NCBI GenBank assembly: GCA_004194705.1
Contig: SADC01001283.1
Location: 1-64,000 of the forward strand
Reading direction: 5' to 3'
Length of the DNA: 64,000 nt
Origin: Ditylenchus dipsaci
Lineage: Eukaryota; Nematoda; Chromadorea; Rhabditida; Anguinidae
Made by a program: the position numbers and the translations under genes. Below the pieces are notes generated by a model. That model saw nothing but the letters and a program-made list of their open reading frames with translations, did not search any database and was not told the DNA's origin. This document shows, piece after piece, positions 24,522-37,544 of the stretch. Each line of letters opens with the position of its first letter. Within the stretch, counting starts at the first letter, position 1.

Positions 24522-27500
24522 TCAAACTAAAGCCTCATTGCCAAACTGAATTGCACTGGATATGCAATTGACGTGTCTCACAAACAATTTGCCTTTGTTC
24601 CAGGGTGCCTGCAGGTTGAGTAAAGAAAAAGTGTCTCTTAAGCGTCTTTCCCTGGCCCCTACTACAGCTACTAAACAAAAGTCTCGGCAGTCTTCTTCTG
24701 GTTCTCCACCTTGACCACTCGGTGATAATGTGGAGGTCGTAGTTATCTGAAAAGAAAATCGTTGTATAAAGTCATAATTTTAATGTGAATATGCTGAAAA
24801 AAATTGCAAAGACAGATAAAAGACAGATCAACACGAGCGACCAAGGCAGTTTTTTTCGAGGAGCGCGCGAACACACGTGGAGCCCAACTTTCGACATCCA
24901 TCGTGGACACCGTTTAAGGATTCCCTTATCAAATTGGCCCTATCCAACAAAAGAAGGGGGGGGGTTTGCCTTGGTCCCCCATGTTGATTTTTTTTGCAGT
25001 TATTTTTTAGGCTCAGTCGAGGGTAGGCCAGCGTATGTTAGGATGCACTCAAACATATCTTAGACTCATTTTGGAGTCCGTCCTAACATACGATGGCCTA
25101 CCCTTGCCTAAGCCTAAAGCTTAAAATATAGTAAAAAATCAACAGGGGGACCAGGGCAAACCCCCCTTGTTAGATACGGCCCAAATTTGTTGTAGGGCAA
25201 TTCGGTTCTATTAATAAGAATAGTATTTTCCAAAAAAAAATTCACAGGAGACCTACCTTAGAAATCTGCTCTACCACTAGTGCCACGATCTCTTGAGCTG
25301 TAGTCTCATTGGTGATCTTTAAGCGGACAGATGCCCATTCTCTAGTCCACATTCGTAAGCCACAAACACTCGGATCACACAGCTCTTGATGGGAGATGCT
25401 TGTTGGAGCCATTTAGATTGGGGGCTGAATCATAGTTTCCTGTGTTTGAAACTGATACTGGCTGGTGTGGAAGGTTGGTTTGTGATGACCGTTTTGCACT
25501 AGACAGTCCGAGTCCATGCTTTGCAGTTTTGCTTTTGCGTCTCCAAATGCTACTTTAGATTGTTCAAATTTGAGAGGGTTTTTGTGCAATTTCTCGCTGT
25601 GACGTCTTGACCGGTTGAAGTGATAGTCGGAAGGCGAAGAACATGATTCAGGTCCTACTTTCGATTTTCGCAATGGATTGTTTCTGAGTGGAGCATTGGA
25701 TGACCCATTTATTGCCACCTTTCCGTCCATTCCAGAAGACTTTTGGAAATGCTAAATGTAAAATGGGCAGTTACAGACATATTATACTATAAAATCAAAT
25801 AAATGGTACCCTGTTAGCAATATTAATAGAGTTGTCACTGTGATAGCCCACGTCTGTAAATTCATCAGATAATTGGAAGAAAGTGGGAGACAATGGCTCC
25901 AAAATGCTGGTAAGCAAAAGTGAACAATTGTTCTGACGGTCACGATCCCTGGCAACTGAGGCTATGTTGCTGATCCACCTGAATACAATGATGATGGCAA
26001 GGAAATTTTTTCTTTTCAGGTGAATTTTTTCAAAAGGCTTTTTCTTTATGTTTTTTACCTAGAAGATCTCCAAATTTCGTCAAGTTGCTGTTGAAAAATC
26101 ATTCAGCTTCTCCAACTGATCTGCATACACCTTTGAGTCATTTTCCAGAAGACACTGCCTTTGTTCGTATTGCAGTACCTACATCGAGACACAAAATAGT
26201 AACGAAAGAAAATGGGATTTTCAAAAAAAAAAATACCATAATAAAATGCTCTAAAAATATTGACAGACGACAATAAGCAGCGATGAAATCTGGCTGGTAT
26301 GTGAAGAGATTGACTGAAATCACGTAAATAAGACTAATATTTTTAAATTTTTAGAAACTAACTCATTTGAAAGACTGGGATGGGAATAGATGTACAGCCT
26401 TTGAAATGTTCATTTGCACTGTCTTCAGATGTAGGGCAAGACACATTGCAAACATCTTCAGCTCTAGGCATGATCTAAACGAATTAGTCTAATATTGGAA
26501 CACATAGTACAAATAAGGTATTACTAATATGAAAGAAACGTCGGAGTGCAGTTGAAGCACTTGAAGTCTGTACAACCTGTGTTTTTGGATTAAGTCAATT
26601 TCCATGTCAAGATCATTAATAAGCACTGCAGCTGCCTTTCCCAGCTGTTGGTGGAATGCCACTTGGAGAGGGGAAGCCTTGGAAGGAAACGGCTTTTGGT
26701 CGATCAGCCTAAGCCATTCCCACTCCTCTTCACTAACCTGCAAAGATGATTATTGTAAAGAGTTTTAATTAGGTGCAAGAAACCCCAGCTAGCTTTATAT
26801 AACTGTATGAAACTCACGTGTGGATTGGATCGGACAAGCGCGAAAGGCAACACAGATGGCACATTTTCAGGCACAGTTACCCGTATCACATTGAGACTGG
26901 ACTGAAGACGAAGGTAGCTGATGTACAGGCCTGGATCTAGCTGCAACGCACAAAGTGCAAAAATATACTACAAAAACCCAAATAGTAATCATTTACCGGT
27001 ATTTGCGAGCTTTCAAAGAAATTTAAAATATTAAACAGCTCTTTGCACAGAAAATCCAGGGCGGAGCAAGGAGCTTTTTTCTTATCAGTTTTTCCATCTT
27101 CATCCACCTCATAGCTAGAAGGGTGCGGTAAACATGAGGAAAATGTCAAATGTCAGACAAAAGTACCTAGTCCCTGGACAGTCTGACTTTCATTGACAAG
27201 ATGAACGGAAACAAGAAAGACAGCACCATTGGAGTAGGTCAGCGGAACGTGGTGCATTCTTCCTGGAAGTAAATAGTCAGCATGAAATGTTTTTCTACAA
27301 GTTATGTAAGCCCATACAATATCACGAACTCCTAAAGCATTGTGCATAGAAGTTACTGCATCCAGAATTTTCGCCCGAAACTGTGAGCTATTTGAGCAGC
27401 TACCCCCACTCATTGATTCCTAAAACATAGCTTGTTAGGTTTTGAGACGATGAATCTCTATATATTATTTGGACTATTTTTGTTAATCACGTTTTTATAA

Positions 27501-30500
27501 ACTCAATTTTTTGGAATTTTTTAGCAAACCCTTAAAATCTCTCTCTCTGTTACGTTGTAGCTCAGAACCTCGGCTACCTTTTTAAAAAAAATTACAAAAT
27601 AAGGATTTTAGTTTGAGTTATAACGATCCAGAAATAAGGACCACATAAAATACGGAGCTTCAATAAACTAAAATGTTTTTGTCTGGAAAAAACTCATTCT
27701 TCAACCTTTTGTTTTCTTCTTTATGTGTTTTTCCATTTAGATTAGGTGGTCAGGTAAGGTGGGTAGTAGATCCGGTTGAGTAGGTAGGTGACCAGGTAAG
27801 TAGGTAGGTGGTCAGGTAGGGTGGGTAGGTGGCTAGATAGGGTAGGTAGGTGGCCAGGTGAGGTATGTACAGGGCTTCGAATCAAAAATTTCAAAAAAGG
27901 ACATTTGGGTAAAAAAGAACATTTTGACTGTTTTTAAAGTAAAAGGTCATTTTATCCAGTGCTTGTTGCCATTTTGAAGCGAAAAAAAAGATTTTGACTA
28001 AATTTTCAAAAATAAAAAAAGATTTGGGGTGCCAAAAAAAGGACAAATCTTTTTAAAAAGGACGATTCGAAGCCCTGGGTATTTAGGAGGACAGAAATTT
28101 TGCGGTTGGGATTGGGCGCCTGTGAGGCGCTGTGAGGGGGATGTCACGTTTTAGATTTTTTATAACTCAGCCCAAGATAATAATTTTTTCACAGACTTTT
28201 TTAAATCGACAGCTGGGGCTGAGACGAGGAGCTTAACAGAGCGCTTTTTTTCGATTTAATGTGAAAAACAGTTCGGAATCCCCGATTGCAAGTTGCAAAA
28301 ACCACAGTGGGACCAAGGCTTTTGGGGGTCAATTTCGAATTGCAGGCTGTTATGTGGATTAGGTAGGCCAGGTGAGTAGGTAGGTATGCCAACTATCAAT
28401 AGGTATACAAAGACAATGGAGGCGCCTTGTGCCCTAGTGCTGCAGTAAAGTATGTATTGTTAAAAAAACACACTTGCAGGTACGCAACCTGATCCCAACA
28501 CAGTGACAGTTTCATTAGCCAATTCATATCATCAGTAGACACAGTAGAAATTTGTTCGTCTACACACACACTGGAAGACAGTCGTCGACCTAAATATAGG
28601 AAGTACTGCAAGGTTGATTTACGAGAAATCCTTACCGTGCACAACACTTTGCCTTCCGTGTAAATAATGCTAGCCAAGTACACACCTCTTAACTTTTCTA
28701 ATAAAATTAGCTGGTGAATTTAACCTCTGAAAAACCTCTGAATATTTTTGATAAACTTGCTGCTGGCAGAAAATAAGTAGCGAAGACCGGTCTTCTTTTT
28801 CTTCACATTCATTATATCACAGTTTGGAAAAACTGGAACAAAATTTTTAAACCCCAAAAAAACATTCAAAAAACACCAACCCTTTGCCACACAGTTGACT
28901 GCCGATATTTCTCGACGTTCTCGTACAATTCCGCTATTTTTTGCATTTGTTCTATTCGAAAGTTAGGTAGGCTGTCAGCATCTTCCCAACCTAAGTCATA
29001 AAAATTACTTTGAATACAGTTTTTCAAAAAAGCATTTCATACTCGAAATTCTAATTGCCTTTGGAAACGCAAGAGAAAATTTTCCAAAGCCCACATAGAA
29101 GCTGCTTTTATACGGAAAGTATAGCCTATAATTTGATAATGATAAACCTCAATATAGTGACATTCCCAAAAGTTCGTTCCCGCCTAAGGTCCGACACTTT
29201 TCTTAACCTAATTGTTAAAGTATTTTATCAATTATATTTTGACAGTCTGATACCAAATATCGTAAAATTCCGATTTTGCGAATTGGTTCTAAAAAATAAA
29301 ACAATTTTCGGGTTGAAAAATTAAAAACTCGATATAGTGACACCTGTTTCGAAAAGAGGTGTCACTTTATCGAATTTTTAATTTTTAAACCCGAAAATTG
29401 TTTTATCTTTCATAACAATTCGCAAAATCGGAATTTTTACGAAATTTGGTACCAGACTGGCCAGATAGGATTGATAAAAGACTTCAAAGATTAGGTTAAA
29501 AAAAGTGTCGGACCCTAGGCGGGAACGAACTTTTGGGAGTGTCAATATATTGAGGTTTGATTGTAATGCTAAAAAATTATGATGATGCACTTACATTGAC
29601 CCCTATCCAAATTGTCCACATTTATCTTTGTCTTTCTCATGTCTGTCAGATCTATTGAACCAGCCACTGTTTCAAACGAACTATTTTTGCTCCATTCAAC
29701 TAAAGACCTACGCAATAATTATTCTAGCTATTCAATTGCTGGTGCACCCACCCCTATATTTAGTGACCACACAGTTGTGTTCACTAGCCAATGACGTAGA
29801 TGGATATCCATGCTGCTGAGGAGGTGTAAACTCAATGGTTGCTCTCGTAGGCGAAGTTACATGAACCTTAGCGTCTGTAGGAGGACCTGGAATGATGGCT
29901 CTCTCTAGTACGCTTTCATTTTTCGGAGGGTGTCCAGCTGGGCTTCCAGAAAGCGCACTCTTTTCTCATCGTCCTATAGCAGACTGGTCAATATATTTTA
30001 TAAAAAAGGCAAACCTTAGCACTGGGTTTGTCGCCAAATGATTTGAGTCGATCAAGGTTGTCCATCATCACTTCTTCTACGATCCTTTTCCTGAGCTCAA
30101 TGTCGGCCACTAAACAACGATTATTATGTTGCTTGTTATACACAAAAAATGTTGTTGTTCAATGGTTTATAAATCATAGACTACAGACAGTGATTGTTGA
30201 TCACTACTGCTAGTATGACTAACTGCTTCCGCCCCTCGTGCTCTTTTTGCTTCCTTTTTGATTGTGTGTAGCAAATAAATTCCTTGTGGATTAAAATTAT
30301 TAATCAACAATAAATTGTCAATGCTACTGTTGTAGAAAACAATAGCAAATTCTGATGCTAATCATGCGTGGTCTGATTTTAACTAAGGAACCCAATGACC
30401 CTATACCCTCAAATTTGAACTCATTTTGATTTATTTTGGTCAAGGTAAGTATTCGCTTACCGTATTCACTGTATTAACTCCACATGGTGAGTTATTTTTC

Positions 30501-33500
30501 AACCCCTAAAATCGAAAATTTTTTAGCACGATTTTGAGGTTTTTGGGCACTTAACCAAAATCTGAAAAGTGGAATCATGAGAGCTCGTAGTAATTTAAAA
30601 AAACGCAAGAAATAGATTTGCGAAATGTTTGATCTAGGTTGACATATGGGGTCCGCAGAGTGGGAAGTTATTAGAGAGGGGGAGTTAATAGAGTAAATAC
30701 GGTAACTCCAATTACACTTTCCATTGAAAAAATTACATTCAGGGTTTTCAGTAGCACCATGTTGAAGTAGCAACTCAGCAGCTTGTCTCCTACCCAACAT
30801 AAGAGCTGCATCCAACAGAGTTAATCTGGTAGAGAAGTGGCTGTAGAGACCTAAAAATTTGATTTTTAAGCATTTTCTTAACTCAATAATTCAGAAAAGC
30901 TTACCACTTTCCAACGTGTCATTCAAGGCAAAGCAGTTCTTGGACAAAATTACTTTCAACGAGTCCAAGTCACTCTGCTCTATGGCTGTGAGGGCCCCTA
31001 AATTAGTGTTTCAGAAATAAACCTCACAAAAGTAAATTTGAAAATCCCACCGAACAGATTGATCATGCTGTTTTTAATCTTCCTGACCAGCTTTTCCTCT
31101 CCATTTTGCTGAGCTGAAGAGGTAGAGCTTTTTTTCTTGTCACTCCCGGATTCCACACTGCCCTGGCGGCGAACTAAAACATTGATTTGGATAAAAAACA
31201 CTTTAGACTTTATTGCCAACAAGTTGACTCACTGAGCTTGCCCAATTCACTCGAGCACGACGGGTCGCCGTTTCTAAAAAATGAGTTTAAACTTGCAATT
31301 AATAAATTACAAGCTAAATTTTAAGGGTTTTTTGTACAGCTGACCACTTAAACCCTCATTTCCGACATTTTTATTTAAAAAATTAGCAAATTTCAACAAA
31401 ATTAGCAAATTTAGAAAAAAAACCGGCTTTCTAAAAGCCTGTTTTACTTTCCGGTTTTTTTAAATTTTCTAAAAACATATACCCAATAAACCGTTATTAA
31501 ACCTGGGTTTACGTTTTTCCTGTTTCTTCAAATATTTTTTTGCTAAAAAAATCTATAAAAAATCTAAGTTGAAATTTTGAAATTTAAACATCAGTGAACC
31601 AGTTTAAAAAGTGAAGGCCAAAACTATGGATGAGTTTTAAAAACACTGATCAGACCTACGATAATATTAGTGACGGAATGGTTGTTGCTAGAAAAAGTGG
31701 CAATCAGTGCAGAAAAAATAGTGGGTGGTTCAAAGACAATATGTTTTTTTCACTGATCTCTTTATTCAACAAAAATATAAAAGAATGGTAAAAATTTGAA
31801 TGCTTTGTAGTATTGTTCACACAGCCAAATAAACTTTCAGTCGGTGCATGCAACCCAAGGGTGGTGATAGTTGTGACCAAGGAAGAAAAGCAAATAAATC
31901 ACTCTGATAACAACATCAGCAGCAGTAGTAGTTCTCTTCTCCATCAAATTGATTAAAGACCGACTAATTACCGTGGAATTTACGCATGGTTTATCAGTGG
32001 ATGGGCAACAGAGGCACGCACGTCACCCCCTCTACAACAATTTTTTCAACGCCGGAACACTCTATTTCATAGCCGGAATGTTTGTAACTTATTATTATTT
32101 AAAAAAACTGCATACCTTTGCTGGAAAATCGATCAGTTAAAAAAAGTTACCAGCAGAATTCAAACTCTATCGATTTTTTGAACTGACCAAACACAACTCG
32201 TGCATTAGGCTAAAATCGACATTCTGCTGAATCTTCTTATTTACACCACACTTTTTTAATTTTTTTGCTGTTTTTAATATTAATATCTCTATGGAAAACA
32301 ACTTTTCGCTTATATCCTTTCCGATTCTGTATTAGTAAATCCACCGAAAAATGTTTGATTCGTATAGAAAATGTATCGTATAGAAAAATTTTTGTCGATT
32401 GAAATTTTGTTATCTTTTGGCAGTATCTTATTTGGTAGTCTGTGCTAAAAAAAAGTCTAGGTGGGTTACAAGAGCGACATTATTTATTAGAACTGAAGTA
32501 TCTAATAGAGTGTCAGAGGTAAGGAGAGACTGCAGCGTTTTAAAATGTGGCGCTACTCGCGAATAACATTCAAACCTTTCAAATTGCCATGATAAGAAGA
32601 GACAGGGTCTTTAAGTACTTTTTCTGGTGTCTGGGACACAAATTCGGGTGCTCTTTACTTAAGTTTTAGAAAGAAAAAGTTATGGCGGGGGTGTGGAATT
32701 TGTTCGCAACTAGGTCAAAATGCCTCTATTAAAATAGGGACACGGTCGTTTCGCCCCCTGTTCATTTCGCCCCCTGTATCGTTTCGCCCCCTGTATTGTT
32801 TCGCCCCTAGTTCATTTCGCCCCAAGTTCATTTCGCCCCTGTATTGTTTCGCCCCCGAAATTCATATTTATCCCGAAATTCAAATTCGTGGTCGAACTCA
32901 TATAAAGGGCTCATAAACTCATTATAAAGGGTCAGCCCTATCCCGGACCATGTACCCCAAAGGGTCAGCCTTATCCCGGACCATGTACCCCAAAGGGCTT
33001 CCTATTGAAATAGGTTGCCGCCGAAGGCAGGCAGGTAGAAAATCTAAAAAGTCAAAAGTTCTCTGTTTTTTAACTTTTATGTTACCTTGCCAATAAAACT
33101 TGTTTTCTTTGATCTCAATTTAATTCTGCTAATGACCAAACTAGAAAAATCAATTATCGCTAACGTCGTGAACTAGGGGGCGAAACAATACAGGGGCGAA
33201 ACGATACAGGGCGAAATGAACTAGGGGCGAAACGATACAGGGGCGAAATGAACTAGGGGGCGAAACGATACAGGGGCGAAACGAACAGGGGGCGAACGAT
33301 ACGTACCCATTAAAATAACTCGGAAGAAATATGAAAAATTTCGGCTTCAAAAAAACTTCTTGTTTCGCCACACAGTGAAAAGGCAAAACGATAATTTTAG
33401 CGCTCTCATTAGGTGCTCATGCCTGACAAGCTATCCATAAATTCCTTAGCCCTTGGTTCCTTAGTCAGTATTAATTAATATCTAATAATTCCAATGAATC

Positions 33501-33814
33501 TGATAGAATGAGGGGCAAAAGAAAAAATTAGAAATTTGATTCTGTAAACACACTAAAACACCAAGTGTTTTGGTTGCAAAAAGACATTTTCTACAGAAGT
33601 TACAGGTAACTTACGTTGCTGCGCTGGTTGTTTTTCTGTCATCCAAACTCGGCTGCTTCTGGAGCAACAGACGAGAGGCCAGTTGGTGAGCCATACTGGT
33701 GTGGATGTTAATTTGAGCTTTGTTTCCACTGCTGCTAGTACTAACTACATTGCTGGCACCTGCTGTTCCACCCGAATTGGAACGCTCAAGGCGCAAAGTG
33801 TAGGGCTGAGCCAT
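24522..33814 (-). CDS. ANKFN1: ANKFN1 / wide-awake homologue (ankyrin repeats, FN3, C-terminal Ras-association-like domain), 24 exons
   Basis: Homologues: fly wide awake (sleep timing) and mouse Ankfn1/nmf9. Exons, 5' to 3': 33615-33814, 31233-31273, 31051-31173, 30905-30997, 30737-30850, 30208-30357, 30015-30109, 29752-29973, 29595-29699, 29043-29125, 28881-28990, 28736-28800, 28636-28687, 28474-28589, 27167-27419, 26997-27114, 26818-26940, 26525-26737, 26363-26474, 26237-26313, 26059-26178, 25810-25978, 25257-25751, 24522-24746; about 1,150 codons. Ankyrin: LDAALMLGRRQAAELLLQHG. FN3: ERAIIPGPPT and VEWSKNSSFE. Family core: LFSASSKFIKNIQRGVYLAS, LDPGLYISYLRLQSSLNVI, SEEEWEWLRLIDQKPF, FIAAYCRLSIF. 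The tail has VCGLRMWTREWASVRLKIT and DFCLVAVVGARERRLRDTF, Ras-association-like. The start ATG (33814) lies just inside an exon with a good acceptor near 33832, so a 5' UTR exon probably lies upstream. Frame breaks lie near 29931, 29095, 28566, 27078 and 26096. An in-frame TAA at 25413-25415 precedes the RA-like part. Confidence 0.9.
24950..25195. mobile_element. Palindromic element in last ANKFN1 intron
   Basis: Left tttgccttggtcccccatgt; right inverse acagggggaccagggcaaac. The inner arms carry the gtaggccagcgtatgttagg word shared by elements near 40040, 50070, 56450, 61145 and 62310. Confidence 0.7.
27745..27870. repeat. Low-complexity ggtaggtggccaggta repeat
   Basis: Imperfect tandem copies of a 16-20 bp G/T-rich word; an inverse-sense run occurs at 3790-3900. 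It is followed at 27868-28076 by a palindromic element with ends cagggcttcgaatc / gattcgaagccctg. Confidence 0.6.
29140..29567. mobile_element. 430-bp palindromic MITE in ANKFN1 intron, ends cctcaatatagtgac
   Basis: Near-perfect inverse arms around 29340: left aagttcgttcccgcctaagg (29170-29190), right the inverse (29515-29535). It sits between exons 29595-29699 and 29043-29125. Confidence 0.75.
30458..30704. mobile_element. TACCGTATT-family MITE in ANKFN1 intron, word gagttaatagag
   Basis: Left taccgtattcactgtattaa, right gttaatagagtaaatacggta. The interior matches the family core (gagagctcgtagtaattta). Confidence 0.78.
32748..33305. mobile_element. Foldback element, word gttcatttcgccccctgtatt
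   Basis: The left arm 32748-32860 has about seven tandem copies of tttcgccccctg-type words; the right arm 33170-33305 has about eight inverse copies (gggcgaaacgatacag). The spacer (32861-33169) includes a duplicated gggtcagcctatcccggac segment at 32930-32990. It lies in the first ANKFN1 intron. Confidence 0.7.
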
Positions 33815-33834
33815 TCTGGCAAAAGAGCCTGCAA

Positions 33835-35470
33835 ACAAATGTATTATTTTAAAGATTTTGTGCAAAAGACTTTTCTAAAGTCAACAGCGATACTTTCCTG
33901 TCAAACACACACAAATTATATACTTTGAGAAAAATAATTCAAACACCAAATTTTTATTAAAAAACGATAAAAATAAAAAAGTGTGTGATTTTCAGAAAAC
34001 AATTGCCCATATACTAAAAAACTACAAATGGCGTCTGGATTTTGGGATTTTTTTAACATGCACTTTTGACCTATTGTCGTTAAACGTATAACATTTGTTG
34101 TCAATTTAGAGTTAGTCTCAGTATCCAGAACACAATTCAGAGGGGGGATAAAGCCCCAGGAAGTTATTTTACCTACATCGTTTTCAACTTTTATAGTCTC
34201 TATAATCAAATAAAAATTTTGATTAGACCCTTCCTAGATACGTCTTGGTCACAGGTCTAAAATTTTCAAGTTAAATTTAAAAAAGTAAAAATAAACAATA
34301 ATAGAAATGAAAACTAGCATAGTTCGTGAAATTTTTAGGAATCAATGGCCGCTGAACGTGGGTCAAAAGTGCCTTGTATAAAAATCACGAAAATCCCAAA
34401 TGTCATCTCTACTGAAAAATCTCTATGAATATATAAATTCTAGCCCAAAATAGCCGAATTAATAATTACATCAGAGAAATTTATTTCCAAAAGCCACGCT
34501 CTTTCACTAAGACTCGACTGATTTTTTATTTTCGTAAGATCAATACGGTACTTGATAGGGTTTGGAGCTTGTGTACTCCGTGCAATCTAACAAAAATTTT
34601 CAAATTTTTTTCAGGCTCTTACCAACCGTTCAATTGGTTTTTCCGCCATTGTCAACGCAAATTTGCTAAATTGAAATTAACGCAAACCAGTTTTTATGGT
34701 ATTAAAATTTTGTATAAACTGAATAAACCAAATTAAAAAATAAGTTTTGCTTGTTTGAAAAATATTTGTCTAGTCAGGTATTATATAATGTTTGAAGAAA
34801 TTGACACATTTCGATATTAATAAAAAACTAAAGCCTCAAACCATACACACAAAAATAATTTGTATAAAGTAGTAAAATTCTCACCTCTAAAGATGTATAA
34901 AGTGAGATTATTTATAAAAAGATTAAGCGTGGGCTTGTCAATTTTCTTAGCCAGAAAAACAGCTAACAAAGAAAGAAATATGGGTAAATACAAACGATTT
35001 TGGTTTACGAGAATTTTCGATGCACTTTTACATTCTTTTGAAAACAAGCGCTAAAATAAAAAAAGACTGGTTGAATGCAACATATTAGGGCATTCTTAAA
35101 ATGAGCTTAATCATTATTTGAGACCAAATCTTAACCGTTTTGCAGTCAAACCTCGGTTGCCACCCTTAGTTATACGCACCCTAAATATGCTGTATTTGGC
35201 TGAGTTTGCTTATTATTAGTCAACTGACACCCGGTTATACGCTAGTCTGAAGACGGTCCCTGGGGGGGCCTATACCGTATTTCTGTATTAAGTCCCCATG
35301 GGAAGTATATTTTCAAAAAAAATCGAGAGAAAAATATTTCGACTTGATATCGACTTGATACACCACTCCAGTCACGAAAATTGACTAGCTGCTAATAGAC
35401 ATATAAGAAGTGGCTTTAAAACTAATTGGTCATAAATTAAATTCATCGAAGAATTAAAAACGTAAGAAGA
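33835..35470. other. Intergenic region 5' of ANKFN1
   Basis: No coding signal; A/T-rich with one TACCGTATT-type end at 35277. The ANKFN1 promoter and any 5' UTR exon should lie here, but no core promoter element could be assigned. Confidence 0.4.
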
Positions 35471-35480
35471 GGCAAAGTTT

Positions 35481-36806
35481 GGCCTATTTTACTTGACGGT
35501 AGTTTTTTTGCCTTGGTCCCCCCTATTTGATTTTCATGATTTTCTATTAGGAAATTGTTTCACTAGTTAAGGTTGGCTAATTTTAGATCATCATGGTGCG
35601 CAGCAGTTACGAGTAATTGAATGAAAGCCAAAGTTGCGGACATTCGTCTAAAGCATTTGTTTAAGTTCTCAGTCGAAGATGCGATTTTATTTCTTGCAAA
35701 TGCCAGTCTCCTAAAGAACAAATGAATGTAATTGTGCTAGTGACATGACATTCAAAAAGTAGCAAGATGGAATCCAAGCATATTTTGAAGCGTAAAGACG
35801 AGTTGTGAGATCTTTCCTTAAGTGGTTTGCGTAACAACAATAAGTCCAATGCTACTAGTCAAGTCATCAGACGAGTCCTTTTTTGGAAAGTCAAAGTTGC
35901 CACTGCCTATCTCTATTCTGGTCTTTACATGTGGGCTAACGACTTCGACAATAAGCAGATCGCACAGAGCTGGATGAAGTGCCAAACAGTTGTTGACTGG
36001 CTAACGGCGTGAAAGAATGTCTAGATGTCTGTGAACAAATGTTTTGAATGAAATAACTGCATCCTGTAAATTCAATTTAGTTATTGTCACAATCAAGAGC
36101 AACTTGAGGAGAAGGCAGGTATATATGAGATCGATGAGTGGTGCATCACGAAGCAAAAGCATCATAGAGGTAGACCACGCAGAGAACAACGCAGTGGGTG
36201 TTTGGATTGAAGAGCGTGGAGAAGAAGGATTAGCTTTTGCTTTTCGTGTAAAGACAGGACCAGAAAACGTTATATACATTTCGTGATCATATTCTGCCTC
36301 GTACAACTATCATAGCGATGATTGGCCAGCGTATCAGAAAATCGGGAAGAAACTTGGCAGGCCAATGGATACAAGCACTACATAATCTGCCATAAGACTA
36401 CTTTTGCCAGGTATTTTGATTATTTACATACGCAGTTGTAACTTCTTAACAAATAAATAGATCGATCGTTGAAAATGGGATTCCTCTGCGCGTGCACACC
36501 AATAAATCTGAAGGATTTTGGGCCCACAAGAAGCACAAAATAAAGCGACTTTATGGTACAAGTGACGCGTTGCTCTCATCCTACATTTCTGAAAGCAGTA
36601 TTCCGTCAAATTGTGCGCAAAGAATTGGAAGAATATGGGACAAATCTTATGATCAAATCAAAAAAAATACATTTAGGAGATACTATTGGAGATACTTTGG
36701 AGATACTATTGGATGCCTATGTAGTGAAACAATTTCCTAATAGAAAATCATGAAAAAATCAATAGGAAGGGACCAGAAAACTACTACCGTCAAGTAAAAT
36801 AGGGCC
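35481..36806 (+). mobile_element. Merlin-family DNA transposon with TIRs and 8-bp target duplication
   Basis: The element starts GGCCTATTTTACTTGACGG and ends with the inverse (last bases ...AAAATAGGGCC). It is flanked by CAAAGTTT on both sides (35473-35480 and 36807-36814), an 8-bp target duplication as expected for Merlin/IS1016. Inner arms also match, as far as about 35570 and 36690. Inside are broken pieces of an ISXO2/IS1016-type transposase: KSKLPLP then LYMWANDFDNKQIAQ and TVVDWL (about 35885-36005), IIEVDHAENNAVGVWIEE (about 36150-36215), then HTNKSEGFWAHKKHKIKRLY (36492-36555). The pieces lie in different frames, so this copy is defective although its ends and target duplication are intact, implying a fairly recent insertion. 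Confidence 0.87.
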
Positions 36807-37544
36807 CAAAGTTTTATCAGCAGGAGTAAGCAATGTCAACAAGCTAAAATCTCTCTTATATTATTCAACAAAAACAATTAATCAATCCCACCCTTTTTAA
36901 CTGTGCAAATACAGAAATTAAGCCCTAAAGATTAATTAGCGACAAACAGTCAACAATAACCATAACAACTAGCTTAGCTTCTGATCAGTAATTGTTATAA
37001 CTACTTTTGATCTAGAATTTCATAAAAATTGACAATAACAGCGAATTAAAATATAAAACAGCAACTAAAGAAAAATAAAAAAATTTAAAAGCAGGCTTTT
37101 TAGAATATACTTAAAAATACCGTATTTTCTGTATTAACTGCCCCCTCTGATAATAACTCGCTCTATTGGACCTCATATCTCAGCCTAGAGCAATAATTTG
37201 CAAATCTGTTTTTTGCGTTTTTTACGTGTTTGACAGCTGATTTTGTGTAAAGATCATAGTTCTTGGACAATGGGAATTTTTTGCAAATCAAATGCGCGCA
37301 GGACACTTTTTTTTACTCCAAAAATACTTTTGAATATGTATTGTTGTTATATGATGATAAAAAAACGAAACGCTGTATAAGTAACCTAGTTGGCTCAGTG
37401 GTATAGTAGCGTGGTTTGGTGATTATAACGTCTCAGGTTCGATTACCTCCTACGTTTGCTATGTTGTTTTTGATCATTCATTTAAATACATGCTGAATTT
37501 ATTTAAAAAATAATTTCGGAGTAAAAAAAAGTAGAGATGGCAAA

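Noticed and set aside
27263..27317. A 55-nt intron inside ANKFN1 exon 27167-27419
   Set aside because: It has gt...ag ends, but removing it breaks phase, whereas the unspliced exon is in frame; left as one exon with some doubt.
32748..33305. CRISPR-like direct repeats
   Set aside because: The arrays are imperfect, have no unique spacers, are inverted in the opposite arm, and the genome is eukaryotic.
36044..36286. Independent host gene reading IIEVDHAENNAVG
   Set aside because: It lies inside the Merlin element and matches the ISXO2-type transposase.
37391..37455. Functional tRNA gene
   Set aside because: A- and B-box words are present but the acceptor and T stems do not pair.
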